The notes beneath the pieces are model-generated. The model was given only the letters and a program-made list of their open reading frames with translations, did not search any database and was not told where the DNA came from. A stretch of DNA of 64,000 nt, from NCBI GenBank assembly GCA_038373865.1, contig JAXGGA010003425.1, forward strand, positions 1 to 64,000, written 5' to 3'. Source of the DNA: Uloborus plumipes. Its lineage: Eukaryota; Arthropoda; Arachnida; Araneae; Uloboridae. A program made the position numbers and the translations under genes. Below, in pieces: positions 1-13,226 of this stretch; within the stretch, counting starts at the first letter, position 1; each line of letters opens with the position of its first letter.

Positions 1-1149
1 CTTGAGAAATATCCAATGATCATATGCTGTGCTGCTTTTACCATTAAAATCTGGCTTATTTGGGACACTCTGTCCAAAAAGGCTAAAGCACAATTCTTTG
101 TTTTTTTATGCATTTCGATTCAGTTGTTCATCTACTTATGCTGTCACGTGCTGTTCTTGACCCAAGTTGAAGTTTTGTAGGATTACAGGGCAAATCGTCA
201 GTTCGAGCCGTTTTTTCAATTCCTTCATCTTTAAGAAATATCATTTTTCTTGGTCTTTTGATCGATACGCATGTCTGAATTTGCTCTCCACAAAGTAAAA
301 AACAACGTACTACCATACTAGAGCCGATTTAAAAGACAAAAAATTAATAAAGTAGGTTCATTTTCAAATTACGGCTTCCAAACTTTCTCATCTTCTTTAC
401 ACGAGAACTACAGAGCTTTTGAGATCTTGATTATTTATTCAGCAATCTCTGCACTTTATAATTGAATAATTAAGTCCCGCCTTTCCTCCACCAATCACAT
501 TTCAAGGGATATTTGCATAAAATCTGACTATTGTCTAAACTTTTGCAACAATGTAAAAAAATGTCTTTTGTAATGTCCAAAATTTGGTTCCAGTTATATT
601 TTTAAGAACTCCATACACGTATTTGGGACCATATTGTGTACCTGCAGTAGAAATTTGAAAGCATTTCGTTGAATAGTTTTCTTTTTATTCACATATTTGC
701 CATTTGTCTAAACTTTTGCATCGCAGAGTAGTACAAAAATGACAATTTAGGTCGGATCTTTGTACAAAATTGGCAATTGGTTCCTTCGATGCTGTAGAAT
801 TTTCTTATGACGCTTGCCGTCATTTTTGGGGGCTTTGAATCGATTATGGCAATAAATGGTTTTTTGATTTGCGGCACTTATATTATTTTTTTCAGAATTA
901 TATACACAATCAATTATGTTAATTTTTGTACCTTTATAAAATTCTGTATTTTATACCTTGCATTTACGTCAAATTCAGAATCGAAAAACTAAAATTTCAC
1001 GTTATTTAAAACATTATGTGCTATCGTAAATCCTTACTGCAATGAGCGATCCCGATGTCAAGTGTTAAACGCGTCGGGTTGAAGTTCCTGATGGAATGGA
1101 GATCGAGTACAGGTCTGCAAGGATTTTTTTGAACAGCTGCATGGTTTTT
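1..1149. other. Unassigned AT-rich sequence
   Basis: I see no gene, tandem repeat or clear terminal repeat here. Short open frames exist on both strands, but their composition is biased and none shows a domain. Confidence 0.5.
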
Positions 1150-3172
1150 AGCCTACTTTCCCGTTAAAAATGAAAAGAAAGACGAAAAAAGTATTAAAAG
1201 TAGCTTAATGCATCTAAAAAATATCGCCAAGTCCAAAAATATCGCCAAGTTAAAAAAATATCGCCAAGACCAAAAAATATCGCCAAGTTAAAAAATAAAA
1301 AGGTAAAATGAATATCGAAAAATTAAAAATTTGAAAGTAGGGTATTGAGATGGGGAATTTGTGTGTCGGTCGGTCGGTCGTCGGTCTGTCTGTCCCCCCC
1401 CTAATAACTTTTGAATGAACATTCCGATTTGGACAAACTTTTTTTTGTTGGAAAGATCTCGGCAAGTACAGCTCATTCCCATATTTGATTTTTCGATTTG
1501 AACAATTTTTGGTTCAACTTTGAACCGTTCAAACAACCTGTCCCGCGATGCTAACTTTTGAGTGAACAGTCCGATTTGAACAAACTTTTTTTTGTTCGAA
1601 AGATCTTTTCAAGGATACTTCATTCCCGTATCTACATTTTCGATTTGAACAATTTTTCGTTCAACATTGAACCGTTCAAACAAGCTGTCACCCCTAATAA
1701 CTTTTGAGTGAACAGTCCGATTTAAGTAAACTTTTTTTTTTGTTCGAAGCGTCTCGGCAAGGATACTTTATTACCGTATTTAAATTTTCAATTTGAACAT
1801 TTTTGGTTCAACATTGAACCGTTCAAGCAACCTTTCCCCACCTAAAAACTTTTGAGTGAACCGTCCGAATGGAATAAACTTTTTTTTGTTCGAAAGATCT
1901 CGGCGAGTACAGCTCATTCCCATATTTGATTTTTCGATTTGAACAATTTTTGGTTCAACTTTGAACCGTTCAAACAACCTGTCTCGCGATGCTAACTTTT
2001 GAGTGAACAATCCGATTTGAACAAACTTTTTTTCGTTCGAAAGATCTTATCAAGGATACTTCATTCCCGTATTTACATTTTCGATTTGAACAATTTTTCG
2101 TTCAACATTGAACCGCTCAATCAAGCTGTCACCCCTAATAACTTTTGAGTGAACAGTCCGATTTAAATAAACTTTTTTTTGTTCGAAGGATCTCAGCAAG
2201 GATACTTCATTACCGTATTTAAATTTTCAATTTGAGCATTTTTTCGTTCAACATTGAACCGTTCAAGCAACCTTTCCCCACCTAATAACTTTTGAGTGAA
2301 CCGTCCGAATGGAATAAACTTTTTTTTGTTTGAAAGATCTCGGAGAAGCTTTCCCATTCATTCCCATATTTCGCTTTTTGATTTGAACCATTTTTCGTTC
2401 AATATTGAACCGTTCAGAAAAAAAAATTAACATTAGCGTCTATGGGGAATTTAAGTTCAATGTTGATCGTGAACTTAAAGTCGGATTTCCTTCAAACTAA
2501 CTTTGTAAGAAAATGGTTTTGATAAATAATGTTTGTAAAGTACTTTCTGATAATCTTCTGTGAGGACTCTGATTCCGACTCCGACTCCGCAAACATGGCG
2601 GAAATGCAGGCTCAGAAAAAAAATGACTGACTGTGCAGACGATTTTTTGTTTATTTATTCATTTGTTTTATTTTATTTATTTATTATTATTATTTTTTTT
2701 TGGCAGACGATTTTTTTTGTAACAAAAATGTTTCATTCACGAGAGCATTTTATTCTTTATTTATATTTAACAACTGGCAACGGATTAAAAGTGAAATTCG
2801 AGACATTTTATTAACGGACGAGTTTTTTTTTTCTTTCTTTGATAAAATGTGTTTTGATGCTACTTTTATTTTTATTTTATTTTTTATTTTATTTTTGAAA
2901 ACGATTGAGGATTTTTTCTACGGAAGAACTGTAACAGTTACATTCTTTAAAAGGTGCGACAAAACTTTATTTATTCGTTATTTACTTTTTACGTGTCTAT
3001 TTCATCTGATGAGAGGGGTATATTTTGCTTTTCGAAATCAGCTCTAAGTGCTAAAAAGGTATGTTTGACATAATTTTCAGTCTCAGATAATCAAGAGAAT
3101 AATGATCAGATGCGAGAATGCCGATGTCGATGTACGGGAAAGTAGGCTCGTTTAGTTCTTGACAGAACTTCT
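1150..3172. mobile_element. Transposon-like repeat, copy 1, with 146-bp tandem core
   Basis: The stretch opens with AGCCTACTTTCCCGT (1150-1164), whose exact reverse complement lies at 3134-3148. This gives a 15-bp inverted pair about 2 kb apart. Similarity to the copy at 31434-35244 begins just before the left motif and continues about 24 bases past the right one, so the true right border may be near 3172. Inside are several short direct 'aaatatcgccaag' units (about 1215-1290), a run of tandem 146-bp units (about 1400-2420), then a T-rich tail with 'gattccgactccgactccgc'. The open frames in the tail are low complexity and I do not call them genes. The superfamily is unknown. Confidence 0.6.
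1400..2420. repeat. 146-bp tandem repeat with higher-order order
   Basis: The phrase 'taacttttga' recurs near 1411, 1552, 1699, 1849, 1995, 2141 and 2287, a period of about 146 bp. Each unit carries 'gaaccgttca' and a stretch of T after 'aaact'. Unit variants recur every third unit: 'gtacagctcattccc' near 1466 and 1906, and 'gcgatgctaac' near 1544 and 1986. This suggests a higher-order unit of about 440 bp. Confidence 0.8.
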
Positions 3173-5030
3173 AGATATAAAGTTGTGTCAAGTGTGGTAA
3201 CGTCCATTTTAGTTTTTTAACAATTATTTCTGCTCGTTGGCTCTGGTACTTTGTCAGTCCAAAAGATTGTTAAGTTTCGAAAAAAACAAATTTACAAGTA
3301 ATCAGCTAAATTAAAATCAAACTGTACTTATTCATGTCTGGACAAATACCTAGCTCCACATGAGAAGCATATGAATTTAAAATTTAGCATCGAAGTTTCA
3401 CATTGCAAACACATCGTAATTACTTGTTTAAAACTTAACATCGACACAGGGATTATAAATATATTACACAATGTTACTTAACATTCAATACTATATCAGA
3501 ATATTTTAATTAACGCAAGCGTTCGACAATCGAAAACGATTATTCTTACAAAAAAACGATTTCGATACTTTGCAGTCTAGCACTTAAAATTAATATAAGG
3601 GTCTTAATGCTTATGCAGTTATAAGTTGAAAAGAAGGGGGCATAAAACCTAACCAGACTAATACAAGTAAGTTATCTGCAAAATTACGCAAATAGCTCAA
3701 TTGTATTAATAAGTTGTAGCTACTTTGAACTGTATCACTGTAATTTCCAGTCTACAAATAACACAATGAGGGATGGCAACATTATTCCCCGTTTTTACTA
3801 TTAATCTAGGCAGACATGAATTACGCCAAAATTCCTATTTGATTACTGAGCTCTATGCAATTTAACTTTGTTAACGCAAAATGTACAACGTCAGTAAAGT
3901 ACGTTCTAAAAATATATATACAATATAAAGCACCAACTAAGATTAAACATATCTGAGTCATAGGTTCTTGTTTCCGTCGAGGCCAGTTTTGCTATCTTTC
4001 TGAAGTACTTTGAGTCATTTATTGCTTGCTGTGATTTAATTTCCACTCGGCAACGCGCCTGGACTTCGCAGAGAAATTACATGTAAATCACAAGGCTTAG
4101 TATTATTTCGGTTGTCTCTCACAAACCAAACATTTTTATTTGCACATGAAACTTAGCAGACGCCTATTTATGAAATGGTGGCCACCAAAAAGGATAAAAA
4201 TAATTTATACTTATAACTGCTGATAGCTTCTTTGCACTGTAAGGGAGAATGACTCTCTCTCCGATTTTTAGACCTGAAAATCTGCAGTTTGTGGTTTTAG
4301 TAGAGATAATAAGCTTCGTTTAGATTCTGAGTAATTCGTTATCCATATAAAATTTATGTTCTTTTTCAGAAGGAAAATAAAAGGAATTTCACAGCACTGA
4401 TTTTTTTCTTTCAGAAAAAAAAAAACAATAAACTAACATACGATTTTTACATTTTAAGGAAAATTATTAAAAACAAGTGGACTTCTCTTTTTAGTCCTAT
4501 TTTTATTATTTTATAAAGTATGCGCTTCCGGCGGGAAAACATGTATCCGAAGCAGCTTTATTTTTTTATGTAAGAAGAAAGAGCCTACAAATGCTTTTGT
4601 GTTTTTTGATACGAGAAGCTTTTTGTTAATTTGCGTGGTTTTATTTTTAATTCTTTTTTTTTTTTTTTTATTTTTTTCCAATTTTTTTGTACTCGATTTT
4701 AAATGCTCGCTAAATTGCGGAAAAAAATATTAGTCGTTTTGTTCAAACGGATTCTTCTATTACTGAGTATTTGTTATGCTTATTGTACTTTAACATCTAT
4801 ATTTAGTCGGTTGAGACAGGTATAACTTAGTTTTCCATAGAAATATCGTTATGGGATAATAGAAAAGTTATGTCTCTCAATCAATTTGCAGTCTTAGATA
4901 AGTGCGAAAGGAATCCGATCCGAAGACAATAAAGTCAATGAAGCAACAGATACGCTTAGTTTACGTTCATGGATGATAACATCTACATATAACGGCTGAT
5001 TCCTTGAGTAACAATCTGAACGACATTGGT
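3173..5030. other. Unassigned AT-rich sequence with one small hairpin
   Basis: No coding signal is seen. An imperfect inverted repeat near 4808-4882 pairs 'ttgagacaggtataactta' with 'agttatgtctctcaa', and may be a very small MITE. The rest has poly-A and poly-T runs only. Confidence 0.5.
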
Positions 5031-6120
5031 TTTGTTATACGTTTTTAATGATGAAAGCATTCACCTGACTTTGTCACTACTAATTTATCCCGAAATACGC
5101 ATCAGCCCCAATTGTCCCGGGCGATCGCTGTGAGAACTTTTGCTAGAACCAACGGGTTTCAACAATTGATTTTGTCTACGTTTGTAATGTTGACATTCAC
5201 TGCTTTTCACTATTATTTATCCCTAAATACGCATCAGCCCCAATCGTCCCGGCGATCGCGTTGAGACGGTCCCGGACGATCGCTTTGAGAACTTTTGTCT
5301 AAACCAAGGGTTTGAAAAATTGGTTTTGTATAACGTTTTTAATGTTGACATATCACTGGCTTTTCATTAACTATTTTACCCTAAATACCATCAGCCACTT
5401 GTTCCCGGGCGATCGCTTTGATAAGGTTTTGTCGAGAACCAATGGGTTTGAACATTTAGTTTTGTATACCTTTTTAATGTGACATTCACTGCTTTTTCAC
5501 TATTATTTTATCCTAAATACGCTCAGCCCCAATCGTCCGGGCGATCGCTTTGAGACGGTCCCGGACGATCGCTTTGAGAACTTTTGTCTAGAACCAATGG
5601 GGTTTGAAGAATTGGTTTGTATACGTTTTTAATGTTGACATTCACGTGGCTTTCATTACAATTTTAATCCCTAAATACGCATCAACCCCAATGCGTCCCG
5701 ACGCATTGCTTTGAGAACTTTGTCTAAACCACGGGTTTGAACAATGCTTTGGTATACGCTTTTAATGTGACATTCACTGCCTTTCACTATTATTTATCCC
5801 TAAATACGCATCAGCCCACTTGTCCCGGACGATCGCTTTGAAAAGTTTTGTCTAGAACCAATGGGTTTGAACATTTGGTTTTGTATACCTTTTTAATGTT
5901 GACATTTTCACTGCCTTTCACTATTATTAGTATCCCTACATACGCATCATGCCTCGCGAAGCGTCCCCAGGCGATCGCGCTTTGATAAGTTTTGTCTAAG
6001 AACCCCAATTGAGGTTTGAACATTTGGTTTTTCTTAGTTCGTTTTTAATGTTGACATTCACTGGCTTTCAATTACCATTTTATCCTCTAAATACTCACCA
6101 GTTCCAATCGCCCGCCGGGC
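5030..6120. repeat. About 8-copy tandem repeat, 130-155 bp unit, with GCGATCGC-like core
   Basis: Eight diverged units can be counted from 'taatgttgacattcact' near 5047, 5187, 5338, 5474, 5628, 5761, 5892 and 6045. Each unit holds 'aaatacgcatcagcccc', a 'cgtcccgggcgatcgcttt' block and 'aaccaatgggtttgaa'. The units near 5245 and 5545 contain a second gatcgc block, a local duplication of about 30 bp. Spacing varies through small indels, so the array is old. It directly abuts the LINE remnant at 6204. Confidence 0.85.
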
Positions 6121-6203
6121 TATTAGGTTTGGAGAACTCTGTCTAGCGATAGATATCATTAGAGTGAGATTCAATAATCCTGACATCAAACAGTTAATTA
6201 AAA

Positions 6204-7990
6204 ATGAGGCAAGGAGTTCCTCAAGGCGTCATACTGAGCACGATTGCGCTTTTATTGCAGGAATTTGAAACAGACTGATGACCGATAGGAACTGTGACAT
6301 GTGGACTATAGTTTGCAGATGAACATGAGTCGTTTGGAGAATTCTCCTGGGCCCTGCATATGTTGAGAAAATGGAGGAAGAGTGAATCTAGCGGTCTGCT
6401 GACTAGGCTGACGTGGAACTTCTCTCTGTTGATACAGCTAAACTTAGAAGTTTTAACCCATTCAATAAGTCTAACTGAGAGATTTCTTCACGGAACAAAT
6501 AGAAAAACGATTATCAATTTATCGTTCGTACGGGGTCATAGAAATCGTAAAGAACAATGCCTGTTTCCCCCTAGTAAGTGATTAGAAACACTAGACCCAG
6601 TAGGGTGGATCTGGGTCTCATACTCTGGTATCCTGAGAATACCTGGGAAATGGAGCATCTGGATAAGCTGGCTCTGAAAGCTAGGACAAGTTAAGAATTT
6701 TGAAATACATTGGCAGGGTCACGTGACTGGGGTGCCGACGCTAGTACATTAAGAAATACTTTTATTTCTCTTATTCGACCTCATATTGGAATACGGATTC
6801 CCCATCTTCTACTGTGGCATCTAGAAAACAAACCTGCAAAAACTTGGAAAGGATCCAGCTTAGTGCTGCGCAAGGATTATTACAGGACTTCGCAAACTCA
6901 TGTCCAAATAATATCGTACGTTTTTGAGGCCAATCTGCAGCCATTGAGTCTTAGGAGAAAAGCATGCCTAGTAAAATATTACAATAAACTCTCCAGTCTT
7001 GGGTCCCAAAATCGTACCTCGAAGCTCCTCGGTTCTTGGAGAAGTAACCAGAGTCTTAAACGGGACAGTCCCTTTAGTAGAGTCACTTCTGAGAAAATTA
7101 TTGCCAGTTCTGTTGAACAACACAGCCTAACTCAAGTCATCGACCCTGCTGAGGGTCTTGACGGGGTCTACTTTCATACCAATCTTTCTGTTCAAGTTAG
7201 CAAACATATGGAATTGCCTTGCTACCTGAAACAGTTGGCTCTAGAAAGAATTAATAGAGCTCCCATTGATGCTGTCCATATGTACACTGACGGAAGCAAA
7301 TTTGACAATGAACGTTCTGGTAGTGGCGTTTATATTAGACTTCAACAACAAGAAATTAAGATTCAAAGAAGAAACCCAGACTGTTGCTCGGTTTTCCGAA
7401 GCGAGCTCATTGCAATTCTCGAGGGTCTGAAGTCAATCATGTCGCTACCAAATGTGAAGGATATCTGGATCTTCTCGGACAGTAGAAGTGCCATCCAGCA
7501 CTTGGCGGATTGGCATAATGTGAGGGATGGTACAGGGACCCACATTCTTAGGACCTTGAAACAGCTTTCATGTTCACGTCAGATCCACTTTCAATGGATC
7601 CCTTCTCATGTGGACGTTGTGGGAAACGAACTTGCTGACAGTTTGGCGAGAGCTGGTGCCAGCGAAATCACGGTGCCAAGGACCCCTCTTACGTTTACCG
7701 AACTATTCTCAACTTCCAGGGCAGAGAATAGGGCAGCTTGGCTGAAACCGCCAAAGCATCCATGGTACCAGAGTGATCGCCCTGGCGGCGCTCTGATGGC
7801 AAAAGGCAGCAGAAAAGACCAAACTGCTCTTTCCCGTTTCCTTAGCGGCCATCTACTTGACAATGAATTTCATTAACGAATCTCACAAGCGTGAACCTAT
7901 CAGTTTTCGCTCTTGACGATCCCTGTGTCGGCCTCGTTTTTTTCCAGGCGCAAACCCTGTTATCTCGCTTCTCATGCTGGGTTTTGGTGC
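6204..7990 (+). pseudogene. Decayed non-LTR retrotransposon: RT remnant plus RNase H
   Basis: This is the 3' part of a LINE polyprotein of a Jockey/I-type group with RNase H. An RT block reads RQGVPQGVILS from 6204, followed by a broken FADE-like catalytic box near 6316. The longest open stretch (6710-7876, 388 codons) starts with the post-RT thumb signature WGADASTLRNTFISLIRPHI. An RNase HI domain follows with all four acidic residues: YTDGSK (D194), SELIAI (E232), DSRSAI (D257) and GNELADSLA (D310). After the stop at 7874 the match continues in another frame as TMNFINESHK, so a frameshift near 7860 ended the frame. The usual C-terminal Cys-His motif is not intact. No poly-A tail or target duplication was identified. 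The RT is destroyed, so the copy is dead although its RNase H part reads open. Confidence 0.85.
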
Positions 7991-10049
7991 TTTGAGGGAG
8001 CGGTACCAAAGGTATTTTCTTTGGTCAAATGGATGTTAACTTATAAGATATTAAGAACCTGTGATCGTTATATAATTTATTTTGTCGAGATTTTTCATCC
8101 TTTCACGTACTCTTAGAAAAACTAAAGAGTACAATGTCGTATGTCATGTGTCGAGTATAATTATTTAAATCATAAGACAAAAGTTTTTTTTATTTATTTT
8201 TTTTTATGGAAATTTTGTTTCTTCTGCTTTCTGTTATTTAAAATCTTGATGAACAAGTGAAAAAATATTATCTTTGAGGGGCTATTACAAGCTTGATTAA
8301 AAAATGCAGGAACTAAATCAGTGTCCCCCCCCCTACTTTTTCGACTAAACCTTCTTCAATTAAAAGCTTCTTTTGCCAAATTTATCATAATTCTCCAAAT
8401 TTAAAAGATATTTTTTCACAATATTTTTTGTATTGTGTTTTAATTTTTTAATCATTGTATTTTAATTTTGGAACATGAAATGTTCCAAAATGTAACAGTA
8501 GTAATGCTCGTTTTGAAATTAATTTCTGATTTTAACTACATTTTGTTGTAAGAAAATCATGTGGAAGGGGTAGCACATGGCAAATGATTTTCTGGCTATT
8601 GCTTGAATGGAAACCTGTTCAGATGGCTTGTAAAAAGCTTTCTTGGGAGACCTCCCATAGTGTTTCTTTCTGGCATCTCCAAGCTATACTATATTCAAGT
8701 AAATAGTCTTTAGGGAAACGGGGGATTTGTCGCAAGTTTTGATCTTTTGTAACTGCTTATCGTTAAAATAGCTCACACGATTGAGCTACTAAAATCCGTG
8801 CACTCAAAGTGGAATATAGACTCCTATAGAAGTTAAGATAAATGGACCAACACTTAAAGATATCTCTTTGTGTTATTGGTCACTATGTTTACAATGCATC
8901 AAAAGTCGCCGATTCCTTCTACCCTTTTAAAAAGTCATTTACACAGCTAAGCTTTTTTTTATGATCTTGTACTAAAGCACGTCAAATGCTCTGTAAAATT
9001 GCATTAGTTAACCTCCTTTTAAGTACCCGAATCACTTTGAATTGTCTCATTGTAAAATAACCACATGGAAGGGATTGGAGCGGCACTTTTGTTCCAATAC
9101 CACTGTCCGATTTGGTTCGGACAGCAAGCAACGGTGAGAAGTGTTCTCGTGGGAATTAGGCGACACCCCTTTCCTCTCTCCTTTTCTTTGGGATGCACCT
9201 TTGTTATGAGCAGTTTAGCAGGGCTTCATTGACAGTTCTTTCTGTAAATGTCAAAATAGAGTTCAGTTTTTGTCCTTTGTGATACCCCTATTTTTAAAAG
9301 AAAATCTTATGCTAAAGGAATGGACTTTTGTTCCTTTCCCTGGAAGAAATAACTACATTTTAGATAATATGAAACAACAAATGAAAGTTTTTTCGTTTGT
9401 TAGGATTCCCTTGTTCTGCTATTTGTTGCACGTAATTACTTATAGGGATATTAAAAGGGAATATGTTCCACTTTATTTTGTGAAAGCGATGAGTACTAAC
9501 ACAGTTATGTTAGAATAGTAAATAAATTAGTGGAATGGTAAATAAAAAAATAAGTAAATAAATAAAAATAAGCAAAAATAAAATAATTGTAAAATGATTG
9601 ACAAAAATAAATAACGTAAAATATAAATAAATTACAGATACTTAATTGCGAGTACAGCTTTCAAGTTCATGTTCGACTGAAAAAACAACATTAAAAACCC
9701 CGTAGCAAAATGAGGAGAAAAGTGTTATCATACTGTGGCGAAATGGAACCGGTGAGTGATGCACGGAGCGGTCGCTTTGCGGTGGAAAACATTTTTCGCT
9801 TGGGTCAGTGAATGGGTTAAACTATGTTAAGCTTATTAAAGTAATGTATCAAATGCATTCATAATAATAAATAAATAATATTAAATTACATGAAGTATGA
9901 AGTATGATTTTTGGTTTTCATCGTTTTAATTTTTTATTTTTAATTCTTGTACGTAAATCTTTAATCGTAGCCTTCATATAACGCTTTGTTACTAGCTTTC
10001 CATTTATTTTTATTGAAGTTTTTCATCAGGAATTATCTTGCTATTTTCT
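7991..10049. other. Unassigned AT-rich sequence
   Basis: No recognisable gene. A simple 'aaataaataaaaa'-type tract lies near 9520-9640 and a short C run near 8325. The open frame at 9270-9518 shows no domain. Confidence 0.5.
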
Positions 10050-10929
10050 TCATAAAAATTTATCACCCCATCTTGAATAAATTTTTGATTCCTTTTTTGC
10101 ATTTTTTACATACTCCAGTGACTGATTACTCCTATGAACTCTTGAAGAAATAATAGGAGCAACATTTTTCCTAATGGCAGATATTTGTCGATATTTTTTA
10201 ACAATTTTTCCGCTTATTGCTCGACCCAATATTTGCTTAAACTTAGAACTGTTTGAGTCTTGGTAGGACGATTTTAGTTGCCTTACCATAACTTCATGGA
10301 GCATCAATGTTTTGCGAACTTTGGGGTTCATGTTTCGATATTTTTACATTTTGTCAACTTTAGATTTAGGCGATGTGGATTCTGATTTTTTGTTTTTTTC
10401 AAGTTGTAATTTTTTACGTAAGCTTTTGATTCTTGTTCGCAGTTTTTTATTATCTTCCGATAATTTTTGTTGCGTCTGAAACATTTATGTAGATTCTTTT
10501 GAATTCGTTTCCTTCCTACAGTAGCTTGCTTGGATTCAACATTATTATTTTCACCATTTTGTTTCTTTGTCAACTCAACATCTTCTTGTCGGGCCCGTGA
10601 GTTTTTTTTTCCATAAATTTTGTTGTTTGCGACGAGCTCGCTGTTCTCGTTTTGATTTTTCTTGAATTGACTTGAGTTTTCCTTCCTTTTCCCTTTTTTC
10701 ATTTCTTGCTCGTTCATTCAGACAGTAATTTTCATAAGCTTTTGGATCATTGCGTATTTTTTCCCTCCTTACCTTTTCAGCAATTCGTTTTTGCTCCAAC
10801 CGATGTTGTTTTACCTCTGCACTAACTATATTTTTACGCTTGACTTTTGTTCTTGCAGATAATTGGAAATCGGCAACTTATATCATTATTAGTATCAGGT
10901 ACTTTTTTACTACGTAGTGTTGGAGCCAT
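10050..10929 (-). pseudogene. Decayed protein of an uncharacterised DNA transposon family
   Basis: On the minus strand an ATG at 10929 opens MAPTLRSKKVPD. The reading then shifts frame to a highly basic stretch with EQKRIAEKVRREKIR and NERARNEKREKEGKLKSIQ (about 10799-10640). It shifts again to KNLHKCFRRNKNYRKIIKN (about 10500) and LGRAISGKIVKKYRQIS (about 10220). Basic N-terminal segments of this kind followed by an LGKA-like block are familiar to me from uncharacterised transposon proteins of invertebrates; I cannot name the superfamily. At least two frameshifts make it a pseudogene. The same type of block appears in the element at 32832-34887 (TRQALEKATKKYRKKL). Confidence 0.5.
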
Positions 10930-10989
10930 CTGCATAAAAAATATTGCAATTAATGATTAAAACAATTTTATTACTAATTTATAATTTTT

Positions 10990-11560
10990 TCACACGGTAC
11001 TGACAGACACGGTACTGACATTTTCATTTAAAAAAATTACTGTACCTGTTTGGCTGTAGTTTTGTTAATGTCGATTTATCGTGTAGTTTAGGTTAGTATT
11101 AAGTACAAATATCTGCAATTTCGGATAGGAAAAATCAATAGTTGTTAAATAAATCCATACCACGGTACTGACAAGAAAATTTATGACATACCTTTTTCTA
11201 AATGGAAATCTGAAAGGACACAACCTCTTTGCACTATTTAGTCATCTCTATGCTTGTAAATATTTCTCAGGTGAAGTGATTTCAACATCGTTCACAAGGC
11301 GTTTCATAAATCTCAATGTAGACGGCACTCGAGTCACACAAATGCAAATTTTAAAGAAACGTTAAATTTCGGGGACAAGAGTTATTGAACCAGAACTCAA
11401 TATTAACTTAATGTATTGACCAAAATACAGGTCGTTTCTTTTATTTCGATCATATACATTAGAATGTATGAGGTAATTACTTAAAATTATTTATTGCGAC
11501 CAAAAAAATTCAACATTTACAGAAAAACTCAAAAAAGGGACATGACACGGTACTGACATT
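10990..11560. repeat. Repeated CGGTACTGACA motif upstream of the transposon ORF
   Basis: Four exact direct copies of CGGTACTGACA lie at 10995-11005, 11010-11020, 11163-11173 and 11548-11558. All are on the 5' side of the minus-strand reading that starts at 10929. The last copy probably marks the element's end; I found no matching inverted copy on the other side, so the element looks truncated there. Confidence 0.7.
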
Positions 11561-11738
11561 TTGGTGATATGTTGTAGGTTTTCTCTTAATGCAAGATATA
11601 TTATATAAAAAAATATGATAAAATGTGTTCCTAAACATCTAATAAACACAATCATCTCATTAATAGATTATTAAGTAATGAAAAGTGAGAATAAACAACA
11701 TGGGACATAAAAAATCACAGTTAGAATAGAATCACCCA

Positions 11739-11764
11739 TATATATATATATATATATATATATA
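11739..11764. repeat. TA microsatellite, left part
   Basis: About 13 TA units end exactly at the left terminus of the next element. The longer TA tract at 13055-13226 continues on its other side. Confidence 0.95.

Positions 11765-13226
<1,462 letters not shown>

Noticed and set aside
3007..3040. CTGATGA ... GAAA spacing like a hammerhead ribozyme in the tail of repeat copy 1
   Set aside because: Stem II would need three G-U pairs, there is no matching stem I or cleavage triplet, and copy 2 (35077-35110) breaks the stem.
2560..3047. Overlapping open frames of 84 and 115 codons in repeat copy 1
   Set aside because: Composition is driven by T runs (Phe, Leu, Ile), the frames are not conserved in copy 2, and no domain is visible.
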